Below, one piece after another: positions 17,650 through 26,660 of a DNA stretch of 37,987 bases; position 1 is the first letter of the stretch; every line of letters begins with the position of its first letter. The notes beneath the pieces are model-generated. The model saw nothing but the letters and a program-made list of their open reading frames with translations, ran no database searches and had not been told where the DNA came from. The position numbers and the translations under genes are program-made. Source of the stretch: Bacteroidales bacterium (GTDB taxonomy: Bacteria > Bacteroidota > Bacteroidia > Bacteroidales > UBA932); assembly GCA_017504965.1 (NCBI GenBank), contig JAFVQD010000023.1, forward strand, positions 1 through 37,987. The letters run 5' to 3'.

Positions 17650-18477
17650 ATGAAAGAGTCCACCCACACTATCTCGGTCGCAGGTGCCGGCAATATGGCA
17701 TTTCGCCTGGGCATAGCGCTCAGGGATGCCGGACACCGCATCACACATATATGGTCACGCCGCAGAGAGCCGGGAGAAAAACTGGCCACCATCCTCTCAT
17801 CAGAGGGGGGCAACACCCTCTATACCGATAATCTGGCAGAGCTGCTTGATTCAGAGGTGGTCATACTTGCTGTTTCAGACAATGCAATAAGGGAGATGGC
17901 CTGCAAAGTGGCAGAGATCATCTGCAACTCACCCCGCTCCACCACTCCATTGGTATTCCACACCTCCGGTGCCACAGATATCGGTGCCCTGGAGCCGCTG
18001 AATGCCGCAGGGGTAACTTGCGGAGTCCTTTGGCCGATGATGACCCTCTCCAAAAACAAGAACATCCAGTTCAAGGAGGCCCCCCTGCTGATCGAATGTC
18101 CCGATCCGAAGGGGAGAGAGCTGATGGAAGAGTTGGCATTTTCGCTCAGATGCGAATATTTCCACTGCGATTCGACCAAAAGGCTCCAGATGCATTGCGC
18201 AGCAGTATTTGCATCAAATTTCACAAACTACGCCCTCAGCCTCGCCTATGAGCTTGCCGGGGACAAGGCACCTTACCTGATCCCTACCGCGATTGAGGCT
18301 GTCCGCAAGTGCTGTATGTTCCACCCCGACCAGGTACAAACAGGCCCTGCACTCCGAGGAGACACTGCCACTATGGAGAGACACCTGGCGATGCTCCGCG
18401 AAATGGGACTTGCAGAGCACGAAGAGATATACACACTGATCAGCAAAAACATCCCACACAGGGTTAAAAAAAGATAG
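17650..18477 (+). CDS. Rossmann-fold protein with DUF2520 C-terminal domain
   Basis: 275 residues. The N-terminus ISVAGAGNMAFRLGIALRDA is a GxGxxA dinucleotide-binding motif, followed by VVILAVSDNAIREMA and FHTSGATDIGAL, as in the F420/NADP oxidoreductase-like fold. The second half (LRCEYFHCDSTKRLQMHCAA, VFASNFTNYALSLAYEL..., then HLAMLREMGLAEHEEIYTLI) is the helical DUF2520 domain. The overall layout resembles ketopantoate or pyrroline-5-carboxylate reductases, so a reductase or dehydrogenase is likely, but the substrate is unknown. It starts 9 bases after DUF3467 and stops 4 bases before the HAD gene. Confidence 0.87.
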   Translation: MKESTHTISVAGAGNMAFRLGIALRDAGHRITHIWSRRREPGEKLATILSSEGGNTLYTDNLAELLDSEVVILAVSDNAIREMACKVAEIICNSPRSTTPLVFHTSGATDIGALEPLNAAGVTCGVLWPMMTLSKNKNIQFKEAPLLIECPDPKGRELMEELAFSLRCEYFHCDSTKRLQMHCAAVFASNFTNYALSLAYELAGDKAPYLIPTAIEAVRKCCMFHPDQVQTGPALRGDTATMERHLAMLREMGLAEHEEIYTLISKNIPHRVKKR

Positions 18478-18481
18478 ATTT

Positions 18482-19012
18482 ATGGCAAACTATAAAATCA
18501 AACTTGAACAGATTAAAGCTTTCGCATTTGACGTGGACGGGGTACTTACCGACGGCACATTCCAGTCCACTGCTGATGGTGATCTGCTCCGGACATTCAA
18601 CGCCAAGGACGGCTTCGGTCTCAGGACCGCCATAAACCAGGGATTTCCGGTAGCTATCATCACAGGAGGACTATCGAAAAGTATTTCAAATCGCTTTGTC
18701 CCTGTGGGAGTTAAAGACGAAGACCTCTACCAGAACTCGAGGAATAAAATTCCCGATTTCGAGGACTTCTGCACCCGTTATGGACTAAAACCTGAAGAGG
18801 TGGCCTTTATGGGCGACGATATACCCGACATCCCTATTCTAAAGGTGTGCGGACTTGCTGTCTGCCCAGCTGATGCTGTACCTGAAGTAAAAGCCGTATG
18901 CGACTATATATCAGCTTTCCCCGGAGGTAAAGGATGTGTCCGTGACTTGGTCGAGCAGGTCCTTAAGATTCACGGCAAATGGTTCTACCAGACCGACGCC
19001 ATATCAGGATAG
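18482..19012 (+). CDS. HAD phosphatase of KdsC type
   Basis: 176 residues, the length of KDO-8-phosphate phosphatases. Motif I is FAFDVDGVLTDG (Asp17, Asp19), motif II is AIITGG, then LYQNSRNKIPDFEDFC with Lys, and motif IV is FMGDDIPDIPIL. There is no cap domain, as in the tetrameric class C0 HADs KdsC and YrbI. KdsC makes KDO for lipopolysaccharide core; the neighbours here are not LPS genes, so the substrate could be a related sugar-acid phosphate. It starts 4 bases after the DUF2520 gene. Confidence 0.85.
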   Translation: MANYKIKLEQIKAFAFDVDGVLTDGTFQSTADGDLLRTFNAKDGFGLRTAINQGFPVAIITGGLSKSISNRFVPVGVKDEDLYQNSRNKIPDFEDFCTRYGLKPEEVAFMGDDIPDIPILKVCGLAVCPADAVPEVKAVCDYISAFPGGKGCVRDLVEQVLKIHGKWFYQTDAISG

Positions 19013-19041
19013 ATAATTTGCCCCCTAAACCACATAAAAAT

Positions 19042-19620
19042 ATGATCACAAACCGTAAAATAATCCTTGGCTCAGCCTCTCCCCGAAGGAGAGAACTTCT
19101 CTCTCTTCTCGGCCTGGACTTCACCATCGAACTCCCTGTCACAAACGACGAAAGCTACCCGGAAGAGACCCTCTATTCAGAGATCCCCAGACTTATATCC
19201 CTGAAAAAATCACAAGGATTCGGAAGGGACCTCAAGGAAGATGAGGTACTCATCACAGCCGACACTATGGTGTTCGGTCCACAGGATATTCCTCTCGGCA
19301 AGCCTAAAGATGCAGAAGATGCATACAAAATGCTCGCTGCTCTATCTGGATACACCCACAAAGTAATCACAGGAGTTACACTCAGGACAGTTAAAGTGAC
19401 ACACACATTCACCACTACTACCGAAGTAACGTTCAAAGAGTTATCTAACGAAGAGATAAGATACTATATAGACAACTTCCACCCTTACGACAAGGCCGGA
19501 GGATATGCCATCCAGGAGTGGATCGGCGCAGTAGGCATCACCTCCATAAGCGGCTCTTATTTTAATGTGGTGGGGCTCCCTGTCCAGAGGGTATACGAGG
19601 TTCTGAAGGAGCTGGACTAA
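19042..19620 (+). CDS. Maf-like nucleotide pyrophosphatase
   Basis: 192 residues from ATG 19042; a longer in-phase frame reaches back into the HAD gene and lacks a sensible N-terminus. Family motifs: ILGSASPRRRELLSLLGLDF (phosphate-binding loop), TADTMVF, GKPKDAEDAYKMLAALSGYT and DKAGGYAIQEWIGAVGITSI. The enzyme hydrolyses non-canonical or dTTP/UTP-type nucleotides and is linked to septum formation in Bacillus. The DKAGGYAIQ segment fits the dTTP/UTP (YhdE) branch. The final four bases overlap the 3' end of recQ. Confidence 0.9.
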   Translation: MITNRKIILGSASPRRRELLSLLGLDFTIELPVTNDESYPEETLYSEIPRLISLKKSQGFGRDLKEDEVLITADTMVFGPQDIPLGKPKDAEDAYKMLAALSGYTHKVITGVTLRTVKVTHTFTTTTEVTFKELSNEEIRYYIDNFHPYDKAGGYAIQEWIGAVGITSISGSYFNVVGLPVQRVYEVLKELD

Positions 19621-21332
19621 CCTTTTGATTTACACAAATCACACACACCGCAGTCAGAGCTTTCGGACTGTCCGAAGTATTTGAGAAGTCTCCTGCTCCG
19701 ACAGGGGGGATTATCTTCATCTACAGGATGGGAGACATAGTCTATCACAGCTCTCAGTCTCTTCCCGAAGTTCTCTTTACGCTCCTGATAATACCTCTTG
19801 GAGATATTTAGGTTATCAGGGGTAAGTCTCTCATTATTAATAAAAATAAGAGGAGATCTGCTCTGCGGTATATAATCTATCACTCTCATCCTTGAGAGCT
19901 CTATAAGGATCCTTTTCACCTCCTGCACACTCTGCCTTATCATCTTGGCTATATACTCCTCATCTATCGATACCAGATGGGAGAAGAGGGCTGGATATAA
20001 CCTCATAATGGCTTTCAGGAAAGTATCCATAGCGGGGTCAGAAAGCTGGATCCTGTAGAGATCATCCCTATTCACGGTAAACATTATCCTGCTCGGATTA
20101 TCTATCTCCTCTGTAACACTCCAATACCCTGAAAGTTCGATATATTTGATGGCATAATAGGCTGTAGCGGAGTGAAGTCTGAAGTGTTTGGAGAAATCGA
20201 TCAGATTGAATTTCCTGGTAGCCCCCTCTCCGTCGCCGTATGCTATCCCCAGATACATAAACATCTTCTGATAGATATCGGCTATATATTCGAGTGATGG
20301 GAATGATACCTCGAATATCCTTTTCAGACGGACCAGATCTGTCTTATTCCACAGAAGAATGGCTTTTGAGTCCAGACCATCCCTACCTGCCCTTCCCGCC
20401 TCCTGAAAATAGGATTCAAGCGATTCCGGGAGGTCAAAATGGCATACAAATCTGACATCTGGCTTATCTATCCCCATCCCAAAGGCATTTGTGGCCACCA
20501 TCACCCTCAAATCGCCCTTTTTCCAGCGATCCTGCTTCTCAGAGCGCATCTCCTTGCCGACCCCTGCGTGATAAAAATCGGCATCCACCCCCTGGGTCTG
20601 AAGGAACTGGGCTATCTCTTCCGCCTTTTTTCTCTCCCTGACATAGACGATACCGCTCCCGGGAAAGGCATTGCAGGCCTTTACCACATTGCCCAGCTTA
20701 TTTTCACACTCTCTGACAATATACGCCAGATTGGGACGTTCGAATCCCGATCTGAGGATATTCTTCTCTCTGAATTCCAGGGTAGTCATTATATCCTCTG
20801 CCACACGCTCTGTCGCAGTGGCAGTCAGTGCTATATAAGGGACCTCCGGTCCCAGAATATTGCGGAGCTCCTTAATAAGGAGATAATCGGGTCTGAAATC
20901 GTATCCCCACTGGGAGATGCAGTGGGCCTCATCCACCACTATATAATTCACCTCCATCTTCTCCACCCTCTTGAGGAAAATATCGGTCCTGAGCCTCTCC
21001 GGCGAGAGATAGAGGAACTTATAATCCCCATATACGGCATTGTCCAGAGCTACATCTATCTCGTGATATGTCATCCCCGAATATATGGCAAGCGCCTTTA
21101 TCCCCCTGTTTTTCAGGTTCTGAACCTGATCCTTCATCAGAGATATCAGCGGAGTCACCACTATAGCTATCCCCGGCCTGGCCAGAGACGGCAGCTGAAA
21201 ACATATCGACTTCCCCCCACCTGTGGGCATAATCGCGAGTGTATCCCTGCCGGATAGAGCGCTCTCTATGATCTCGCGCTGCATCGGACGGAACTCGCTG
21301 TACCCCCAATACCTTGTTAATAACTTCTCCAA
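19617..21332 (-). CDS. recQ: RecQ family ATP-dependent DNA helicase
   Basis: 571 residues. Motif 0 region YWGYSEFRPMQREII, Walker A MPTGGGKSICFQLP (Lys41), DEAHCISQWGYDFRPDY (DEAH at 134-137), and the aromatic-rich QEAGRAGRDG motif VI are present. The C-terminal zinc cluster has Cys544, 561, 564 and 567 at the very end, after a winged-helix-like segment. There is no HRDC domain, so the protein is shorter than E. coli RecQ (about 610), as is common among Bacteroidetes paralogues. It unwinds 3'-5' during recombination and replication repair. Divergent from pckA; a minus-strand -7 box TAACTTTG lies at 21365-21358. Confidence 0.92.
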   Translation of the reverse strand: MEKLLTRYWGYSEFRPMQREIIESALSGRDTLAIMPTGGGKSICFQLPSLARPGIAIVVTPLISLMKDQVQNLKNRGIKALAIYSGMTYHEIDVALDNAVYGDYKFLYLSPERLRTDIFLKRVEKMEVNYIVVDEAHCISQWGYDFRPDYLLIKELRNILGPEVPYIALTATATERVAEDIMTTLEFREKNILRSGFERPNLAYIVRECENKLGNVVKACNAFPGSGIVYVRERKKAEEIAQFLQTQGVDADFYHAGVGKEMRSEKQDRWKKGDLRVMVATNAFGMGIDKPDVRFVCHFDLPESLESYFQEAGRAGRDGLDSKAILLWNKTDLVRLKRIFEVSFPSLEYIADIYQKMFMYLGIAYGDGEGATRKFNLIDFSKHFRLHSATAYYAIKYIELSGYWSVTEEIDNPSRIMFTVNRDDLYRIQLSDPAMDTFLKAIMRLYPALFSHLVSIDEEYIAKMIRQSVQEVKRILIELSRMRVIDYIPQSRSPLIFINNERLTPDNLNISKRYYQERKENFGKRLRAVIDYVSHPVDEDNPPCRSRRLLKYFGQSESSDCGVCDLCKSKG

Positions 21333-21347
21333 AATAATCTCCTAAAA

Positions 21348-21380
21348 TTTGTTTTTACAAAGTTAAATAATATATCTTTG
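21348..21380 (+). promoter_or_regulatory. pckA promoter, overlapping a minus-strand recQ -7 box
   Basis: TTTG at 21348-21351, a 21-nt spacer and TATCTTTG at 21373-21380 give a full Bacteroidetes promoter. Transcription from ~21386 leaves a ~77-nt leader. On the minus strand TAACTTTG (21365-21358) lies inside the pckA spacer and could serve recQ, so the two polymerases would compete. Confidence 0.72.
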
Positions 21381-21462
21381 CGTGGAAGTTTTCGGCAGCA
21401 TTTTTGCAGTAAAGAGAAGACAAAGTTTTTAACAATAAAAGATATAAAAAAAGATATTTATT

Positions 21463-23067
21463 ATGAACACAATCGACCTAAGCAAGTATGGTATCACAGG
21501 GGTTCAGGAAATCGTGTACAATCCTGACTACGATACCCTTTACAATGACGAATTGAATCCAGAACTTACTGGTTATGAAAAAGGTACAGTTACCGAACTT
21601 GGTGCTGTAAACGTGATGACAGGTGTTTATACCGGCCGTTCTCCTAAAGATAAATTTTTCGTAATGGACGAGACTTCTAAAGACACCATCTGGTGGACTT
21701 CAGAGGAGTACAAGAACGACAACAAACCTGTAACCAAAGAGACTTGGGCTGAGCTTAAAAAGATCGCTTCAGAGGAGCTTTCTAACAAGAAACTTTATGT
21801 AATGGACGCTTTCTGCGGTGCTAACGAGAACACCCGCATCAAAATCCGTTTCATTATGGAGGTGGCTTGGCAGGCTCACTTCGTTAAAAATATGTTCATC
21901 CGCCCTACAGAAGAGGAACTTGCCAACTTCGGTGAGCCTGACTTCGTAGTTCTTACAGCTTCAAAAGCTAAAGTTGAGAACTATAAAGAGCTTGGTCTTA
22001 ACTCTGAGACAGCTGTAGTATTCAACCTTACCGAGAAAATGCAGGTTATCATCAACACCTGGTACGGTGGTGAGATGAAAAAAGGTATGTTCTCATATAT
22101 GAACTACCTCCTTCCTCTTAAAGGTATCGCTTCTATGCACTGCTCTGCTAACACCGGTAAAGATGGTGACACAGCTATCTTCTTCGGTCTTTCAGGTACA
22201 GGTAAGACTACCCTATCTACAGACCCTAAACGTCAGTTGATCGGTGACGATGAGCACGGCTGGGATGATGACGGCGTATTCAACTTCGAAGGTGGCTGCT
22301 ATGCAAAAGTTATCAACCTTTCACAGGAGAATGAGCCTGATATCTACGGTGCTATCAAGAAAAATGCTCTTCTTGAGAACGTTACAGTAGATGCTAACGG
22401 CAAGATCGATTTCAGCGACAAGAGCGTTACTGAAAACACCCGCGTATCTTACCCTATCTACCACATCAACAACATCGTTAAACCTGTATCAAAAGCAGGT
22501 CACGCTACCAAGGTTATCTTCTTGACAGCTGACGCATTCGGTGTTCTTCCTCCAGTATCAAAACTTACCCCTGAGCAGACCAAATACTACTTCTTGAGTG
22601 GTTTCACCGCTAAGCTTGCCGGTACTGAGCGTGGTATTACTGAACCAACTCCTACCTTCTCAGCTTGTTTCGGTGCTGCATTCCTTTCACTACACCCTAC
22701 CAAATACGGTGAGGAGCTTGTGAAGAGAATGGAGAAAGTGGGTGCTACTGCATACCTTGTTAACACTGGCTGGAATGGTACAGGCAAACGTATCTCTATC
22801 AAAGATACCCGTGCTATCATCGACAGAATCCTTGACGGTTCTATGGATAAAGCCGAGACCATCACCATCCCTATGTTCAACCTGGCAGTTCCTACACAGC
22901 TTGAAGGTGTTGACACCAACATCCTTGACCCTCGCAACACTTATGCTACCCCTGCTGACTGGGCAGTTAAAGCAGAAGACCTTGCAGGCCGCTTCGTGAA
23001 GAACTTCAAGAAATTCGAAGGCAATGAGGCTGGTAAAGCTCTTGTAGCAGCCGGTCCTCAACTATAA
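21463..23067 (+). CDS. pckA: Phosphoenolpyruvate carboxykinase (ATP)
   Basis: 534 residues, usual length. The P-loop [11 protein letters not shown] is at 242-252; the metal/substrate segment [20 protein letters not shown] follows, as does the N-terminal [12 protein letters not shown] segment that binds the substrates. This is the ATP-dependent family. In Bacteroides-type anaerobes the enzyme works mainly as CO2-fixing PEP to oxaloacetate on the way to succinate. Codon choice is strongly biased (CTT, GGT, CCT, AAC, ATC), unlike neighbours, indicating high expression. A single-gene unit: strong promoter upstream and a G+C-rich terminator 28 bases after the stop. Confidence 0.97.
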   Translation: MNTIDLSKYGITGVQEIVYNPDYDTLYNDELNPELTGYEKGTVTELGAVNVMTGVYTGRSPKDKFFVMDETSKDTIWWTSEEYKNDNKPVTKETWAELKKIASEELSNKKLYVMDAFCGANENTRIKIRFIMEVAWQAHFVKNMFIRPTEEELANFGEPDFVVLTASKAKVENYKELGLNSETAVVFNLTEKMQVIINTWYGGEMKKGMFSYMNYLLPLKGIASMHCSANTGKDGDTAIFFGLSGTGKTTLSTDPKRQLIGDDEHGWDDDGVFNFEGGCYAKVINLSQENEPDIYGAIKKNALLENVTVDANGKIDFSDKSVTENTRVSYPIYHINNIVKPVSKAGHATKVIFLTADAFGVLPPVSKLTPEQTKYYFLSGFTAKLAGTERGITEPTPTFSACFGAAFLSLHPTKYGEELVKRMEKVGATAYLVNTGWNGTGKRISIKDTRAIIDRILDGSMDKAETITIPMFNLAVPTQLEGVDTNILDPRNTYATPADWAVKAEDLAGRFVKNFKKFEGNEAGKALVAAGPQL

Positions 23068-23095
23068 TAAAGTTTTACGACTAGACAGAAAATTG

Positions 23096-23124
23096 GGGGC
23101 CCCGGGAATGGGCCCCTTATTTTT
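23096..23124 (+). terminator. Rho-independent terminator after pckA
   Basis: Perfect 7-bp stem GGGGCCC / GGGCCCC (23096-23102, 23110-23116) with loop CGGGAAT, followed by TTATTTTT. It ends only ~11 bases before the next ATG. Confidence 0.88.
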
Positions 23125-23135
23125 AACCCATTAAA

Positions 23136-24182
23136 ATGATAAAGAAAGTGATATATATAATAGCAGGGACTATCATAACTCTTTTTGCCCTTTTTCTGGG
23201 GGTATCAGCCATCCTCGAGCACAAGCCCGCTCCACAAGAGGAGGCTATCCACTACCCTGCCCTGAAACCATTGGCAGAGAACAATATCCCGGACAGTCTC
23301 AAGATTATGACCTGGAATATAGGCTATGCCGGTCTGGGGGAGAATATGACTTTTTTTATGGATGGAGGTAAGGATGTCAGAGACTCCAGAGAGAGGACTC
23401 TCGAAAATCTGCACCATATTATAGAGACTATCCGTACCGAGAATCCCGATATCGTGCTCCTGCAGGAGGTCGACATAAACTCCAAACGCACTTATCATAT
23501 TAATCAGGCACAGATTCTTCAGCAGGAGTTTCCACAGTATCATATCTACTTCGCCCCCAATCTCAAATCCTGGTTCATCCCCACACCTATCAAAGAGCCT
23601 ATAGGTGAGACACATAGCGGAGTGGCCATTATGACCCGACATAAGGCAGACTCCGCCATCAGACACCAGTACCCTTCGAAATTCCCCTGGCCTGTCAGTA
23701 TGTTCAATCTGAAAAGATGTCTTCTGACAGCACACTTTACCCTCCCCGGCGGCAGGGAACTTTTAGTGGGAAATACACACTGCTCAGCATTTGATGACGG
23801 CTCGATGAGGAAACAGGAGACAGAGTTTCTTTACACGCTTCTCAAGTCCCGGAATGGATCATCCTTTATCATCGGCGGCGACTGGAACCAGTATCCGGAA
23901 GGGTACACCCCATCGGATAAGGAGCTGAATGACAAGAATTTCGTCGTGCAGCCACTCCCATCAGACAGTCTGAAGAAGATAGGCAGATTCATCTATGATC
24001 CTTCACTCCATACTGCCCGATACAACGACAAGCCATATCACCCTGAGCACTCCACCAGGACACTGATAGACTACTTCTTCCACTCAGATGATATCACTGC
24101 ACAGGAGGTCAGAACTCTCGATCTGGAGTTCCGACACAGTGACCACCACCCTGTAGTCACTACTGTCTCTCTTCAAAAGTAA
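23136..24182 (+). CDS. Endonuclease/exonuclease/phosphatase fold protein, membrane-anchored
   Basis: 348 residues. Residues ~4-27 (KVIYIIAGTIITLFALFLGV) form an N-terminal anchor. The catalytic motifs of the EEP fold follow in order: MTWNIGYAG (Asn), DIVLLQEVD (Glu), GNTHC, GGDWNQYPEG (Asp, Asn) and RHSDHHPVV (Asp-His). The fold cleaves phosphodiester or phosphomonoester bonds in nucleic acids, lipids or inositol phosphates; the substrate is unknown. An outward-facing domain is likely given the anchor. It starts just after the pckA terminator and has no promoter I recognise, so it may depend on read-through. The last 23 bases overlap the convergent MBL gene. Confidence 0.88.
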   Translation: MIKKVIYIIAGTIITLFALFLGVSAILEHKPAPQEEAIHYPALKPLAENNIPDSLKIMTWNIGYAGLGENMTFFMDGGKDVRDSRERTLENLHHIIETIRTENPDIVLLQEVDINSKRTYHINQAQILQQEFPQYHIYFAPNLKSWFIPTPIKEPIGETHSGVAIMTRHKADSAIRHQYPSKFPWPVSMFNLKRCLLTAHFTLPGGRELLVGNTHCSAFDDGSMRKQETEFLYTLLKSRNGSSFIIGGDWNQYPEGYTPSDKELNDKNFVVQPLPSDSLKKIGRFIYDPSLHTARYNDKPYHPEHSTRTLIDYFFHSDDITAQEVRTLDLEFRHSDHHPVVTTVSLQK

Positions 24183-24969
24183 AGAGCGGAGAGGGTTCCC
24201 TTCGGGGAAGGCAGAAAAGCTTCACATCTGTCCCCAGCGAGTACCCCATAGAGGTTATTGCCTCTGAGGCACAGTCATACGCCAGTTTGGGAGAGTTGTT
24301 ATTCTCACTCAAGTGGCACAGATACACAGACTTCAGATCCTTATGCAGCACCATTTTAAGGGCGTGGGCGCACTGGTCGTTGCTCAAGTGTCCGTTCCCC
24401 TCGTAGATCCTCTTTTTCAGTTCCGGGGCGTATGATCCTCTGATAAGCATATCGAGATCGAAGTTGGACTCAATAATCAGATGGTCTGCCATCCTGCAGT
24501 ACTCCATAGCAGCCTCAGGAACTTCCCCCAGGTCTGTCATAAAGACAAATTTCTCACCAAAAAAGTCTATATAGTACCCCACAGTCTCCACTGCATCGTG
24601 CGGAACATCAAAGGCTACAAATTTCACCCCCCTGTTCTGCACGAATGTCTCTTTTTTAATCACCCTCTTGCATCCGTTCATAGTCCCTTTGGTACAGGGA
24701 TGTACCTCCAGGGCCTGATGGATACCCGAAGGAGCATAGACAGGGACAGAGAGTCTGTCTGCCACAGATCCCAGATATTTGATATGGTCTATATGATTGT
24801 GTGTCACCAGAATCATCTGCACATTGGAGATGGAGAGGTTATTATCCTCCAGCCTTTTTTTGATGGTTCTCCCCCCTATCCCCACATCTATAAGAAGGGC
24901 TGTCTGTTCATTTCCCAGATAGTAACAGTTCCCGTTACTGCCGCTTGACAAGCTTATAAACTGTATCAT
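24160..24969 (-). CDS. MBL-fold metallohydrolase (WalJ/YycJ-like)
   Basis: 269 residues. The metal site HNHIDH is at 57-62 (VTHNHIDHIKYLG), with further ligands in DVPHDAVETVGY, MTDLGEVPEA and CHLSENNNSP. The start MIQFISLSSGSNGNCYYLGN is the signature of the YycJ/WalJ group, which includes a 5'-3' exonuclease with roles in DNA repair. It is the last gene of the five-gene operon and overlaps the HAD gene by four bases (ATGA-type coupling). Its link to the purine/methylthio salvage genes upstream is unclear. Confidence 0.9.
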   Translation of the reverse strand: MIQFISLSSGSNGNCYYLGNEQTALLIDVGIGGRTIKKRLEDNNLSISNVQMILVTHNHIDHIKYLGSVADRLSVPVYAPSGIHQALEVHPCTKGTMNGCKRVIKKETFVQNRGVKFVAFDVPHDAVETVGYYIDFFGEKFVFMTDLGEVPEAAMEYCRMADHLIIESNFDLDMLIRGSYAPELKKRIYEGNGHLSNDQCAHALKMVLHKDLKSVYLCHLSENNNSPKLAYDCASEAITSMGYSLGTDVKLFCLPRREPSPLFTFEERQ

Positions 24970-25628
24970 ATCCCACTCTCCTCCAGTTCTGAAAGTTTTC
25001 TGGTCACCACTTGGTACAAGTCATCCTCTTTGGGTCTGAACAGAATGGTATGGTAGCCAAGTCTGTTCGCAGTCTCGATATTTGCAGGGGAGTCGTCGAT
25101 AAAGAGTGACTCCCGGGGATCTATCTTGGCCTTTTTGGCCATATCATTAAAGATCTTCTCTCCAGGCTTTCCACACTTCATCTTATAGGAGAGAAATAGT
25201 GTCTCGAATAGTTCTTCTATCTTATAACCTTTATCTTTAAAGAGTTCTCTCACTTTGGCCATACCTATAGGGTTCGTATTGCTAAGGAGGAACATCCTAT
25301 ATTCACCTTTAAAAAAGAGCAGAGTCTCTATCTTGTCCTGAGGGATATCACACAGGAAACGGTTAAGAGAGTAGTCGATCTGACTATCCTTTATCACCCT
25401 CTTCTGACCATCCTTGATGGGGGAGGCATTGATCCTGATGATCTGACGGAACTTGTTGGCAGATATCTCTCCATTCTCAAACTTCTCGAAGAACCCTATC
25501 TGACGGTAGCTGTTGAGCACCTCTCCGAAGTCCTTGTATCCGACCACCTCATCAAATGCCCTCAGACAGGCTATCCTGTTAAGGGGCACTATCACTCCAC
25601 CCAGATCAAATATCAAGTTTTTAATCAT
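24966..25628 (-). CDS. HAD-IA family hydrolase
   Basis: 220 residues. Motif I LIFDLGGVIVPLN has Gly-Gly in place of the second Asp, as in HAD-IA phosphatases of YihX type. Motif II is FLLSNTNPIGM, Lys is in KMKCGKPGEKIF and motif IV is SLFIDDSPANIETANRLGYH. The cap is the small helical C1 type. The substrate is unknown; glucose-1-phosphate or sugar phosphates are common for relatives. It lies between mtnA and the MBL gene with 6- and minus-4-base spacing, so it belongs to the same transcript. Confidence 0.87.
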   Translation of the reverse strand: MIKNLIFDLGGVIVPLNRIACLRAFDEVVGYKDFGEVLNSYRQIGFFEKFENGEISANKFRQIIRINASPIKDGQKRVIKDSQIDYSLNRFLCDIPQDKIETLLFFKGEYRMFLLSNTNPIGMAKVRELFKDKGYKIEELFETLFLSYKMKCGKPGEKIFNDMAKKAKIDPRESLFIDDSPANIETANRLGYHTILFRPKEDDLYQVVTRKLSELEESGI

Positions 25629-25634
25629 ATAATG

Positions 25635-26654
25635 TTATTTTTCTTTTCCAAAATCAAATGGTGGTCTGAACACACCTTTCTCTGTCACAATCCCTGAAAT
25701 CAGCTCCGCCGGGGTCACATCGAATGCGGGATTGTACACTTTAATCTCAAAATCTGTCACCTCCCGTGCCGGTCTCTCCTCTATCACAATATCTCCCCCT
25801 GTAGCACACTCCGGATCTATAGTGCTGCTTGGTCCCAATACATAGAACGGCACACCGAAATGTTTTGCCAGCACTGCCAGAGACATCGTCCCTATCTTAT
25901 TGGCCGTATCTCCGTTTGCAGCCACCCTGTCGCACCCTACAAAAATCATATCTACCTTCCCCTGTGCCATCACAGTAGCCGCCATATTATCGCATATCAG
26001 CGTAGCATCCACCCCACTTTTGACCATCTCGTATGCAGTCAGTCTGGCCCCCTGCAGCAGCGGTCTGGTCTCATCGACGAAGACCTTCGGGACCAATCCC
26101 CTCTGCTGGGCCAGATGAATGGGCCCCAATGCTGTCCCATAGCGTGATACCGCCAGATGGCCTGCATTGCAGTGGGTAAGGACAGCGCACCCCCTCTTCA
26201 TCAGGGTAAGGCCATTCTCCGCAATGGCTCTGCACATCTGAACATCCTCCTGCTTGATAGCCTCAGCCTCAGCCAGCAAGGCCCTCTTTACCCCCTCTAC
26301 CCCTACGGCAATATTGCCCTTAAGGCAGCTCTCCATCCTCTGCAGCGCATAACTCAGATTGACCGCAGTGGGTCTTGAGCTCTGCAAATAACCCTTTATC
26401 CTACCGAACTCCGCTGCAAAGTGGTCCATATCCCCCTCTATCGGGAGCATTGCCACATAGATTCCGAATGCGGCTGCCACCCCGATGGCGGGTGCCCCAC
26501 GCACCTTCAGATGATATATTGCATCATATATCTCTTCCGGTGTTTTTAGGGTCAGGAACACCTCTTCCGATGGAAGACGGGTCTGATCAATTATCTTTAC
26601 CCCCGTCTTGTCCCCGTTCCACTCTACTGCATCATATTCGAAGAATTTGTCCAT
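25635..26654 (-). CDS. mtnA: S-methyl-5-thioribose-1-phosphate isomerase MtnA
   Basis: 339 residues. Family motifs: VRGAPAIGVAAAFGIYV (52-68), the catalytic Cys162 in VLTHCNAGHLA, ETRPLLQGARLTAYEM and the catalytic Asp242 in VGCDRVAANGDTANKIGT. It converts 5-methylthioribose-1-phosphate to methylthioribulose-1-phosphate. It follows the PNP gene by 6 bases, so its substrate can be made directly by the upstream phosphorylase from methylthioinosine. The eIF2B-like relatives without the Cys/Asp pair are excluded by both residues being present. Confidence 0.94.
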   Translation of the reverse strand: MDKFFEYDAVEWNGDKTGVKIIDQTRLPSEEVFLTLKTPEEIYDAIYHLKVRGAPAIGVAAAFGIYVAMLPIEGDMDHFAAEFGRIKGYLQSSRPTAVNLSYALQRMESCLKGNIAVGVEGVKRALLAEAEAIKQEDVQMCRAIAENGLTLMKRGCAVLTHCNAGHLAVSRYGTALGPIHLAQQRGLVPKVFVDETRPLLQGARLTAYEMVKSGVDATLICDNMAATVMAQGKVDMIFVGCDRVAANGDTANKIGTMSLAVLAKHFGVPFYVLGPSSTIDPECATGGDIVIEERPAREVTDFEIKVYNPAFDVTPAELISGIVTEKGVFRPPFDFGKEK

Positions 26655-26660
26655 CAGGAG

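Noticed and set aside
24966-25628. HAD protein as a dedicated methylthioribulose-phosphate enzyme (MtnC/MtnX-like)
   Set aside because: The motifs are of the generic HAD-IA type; only gene position supports the idea.
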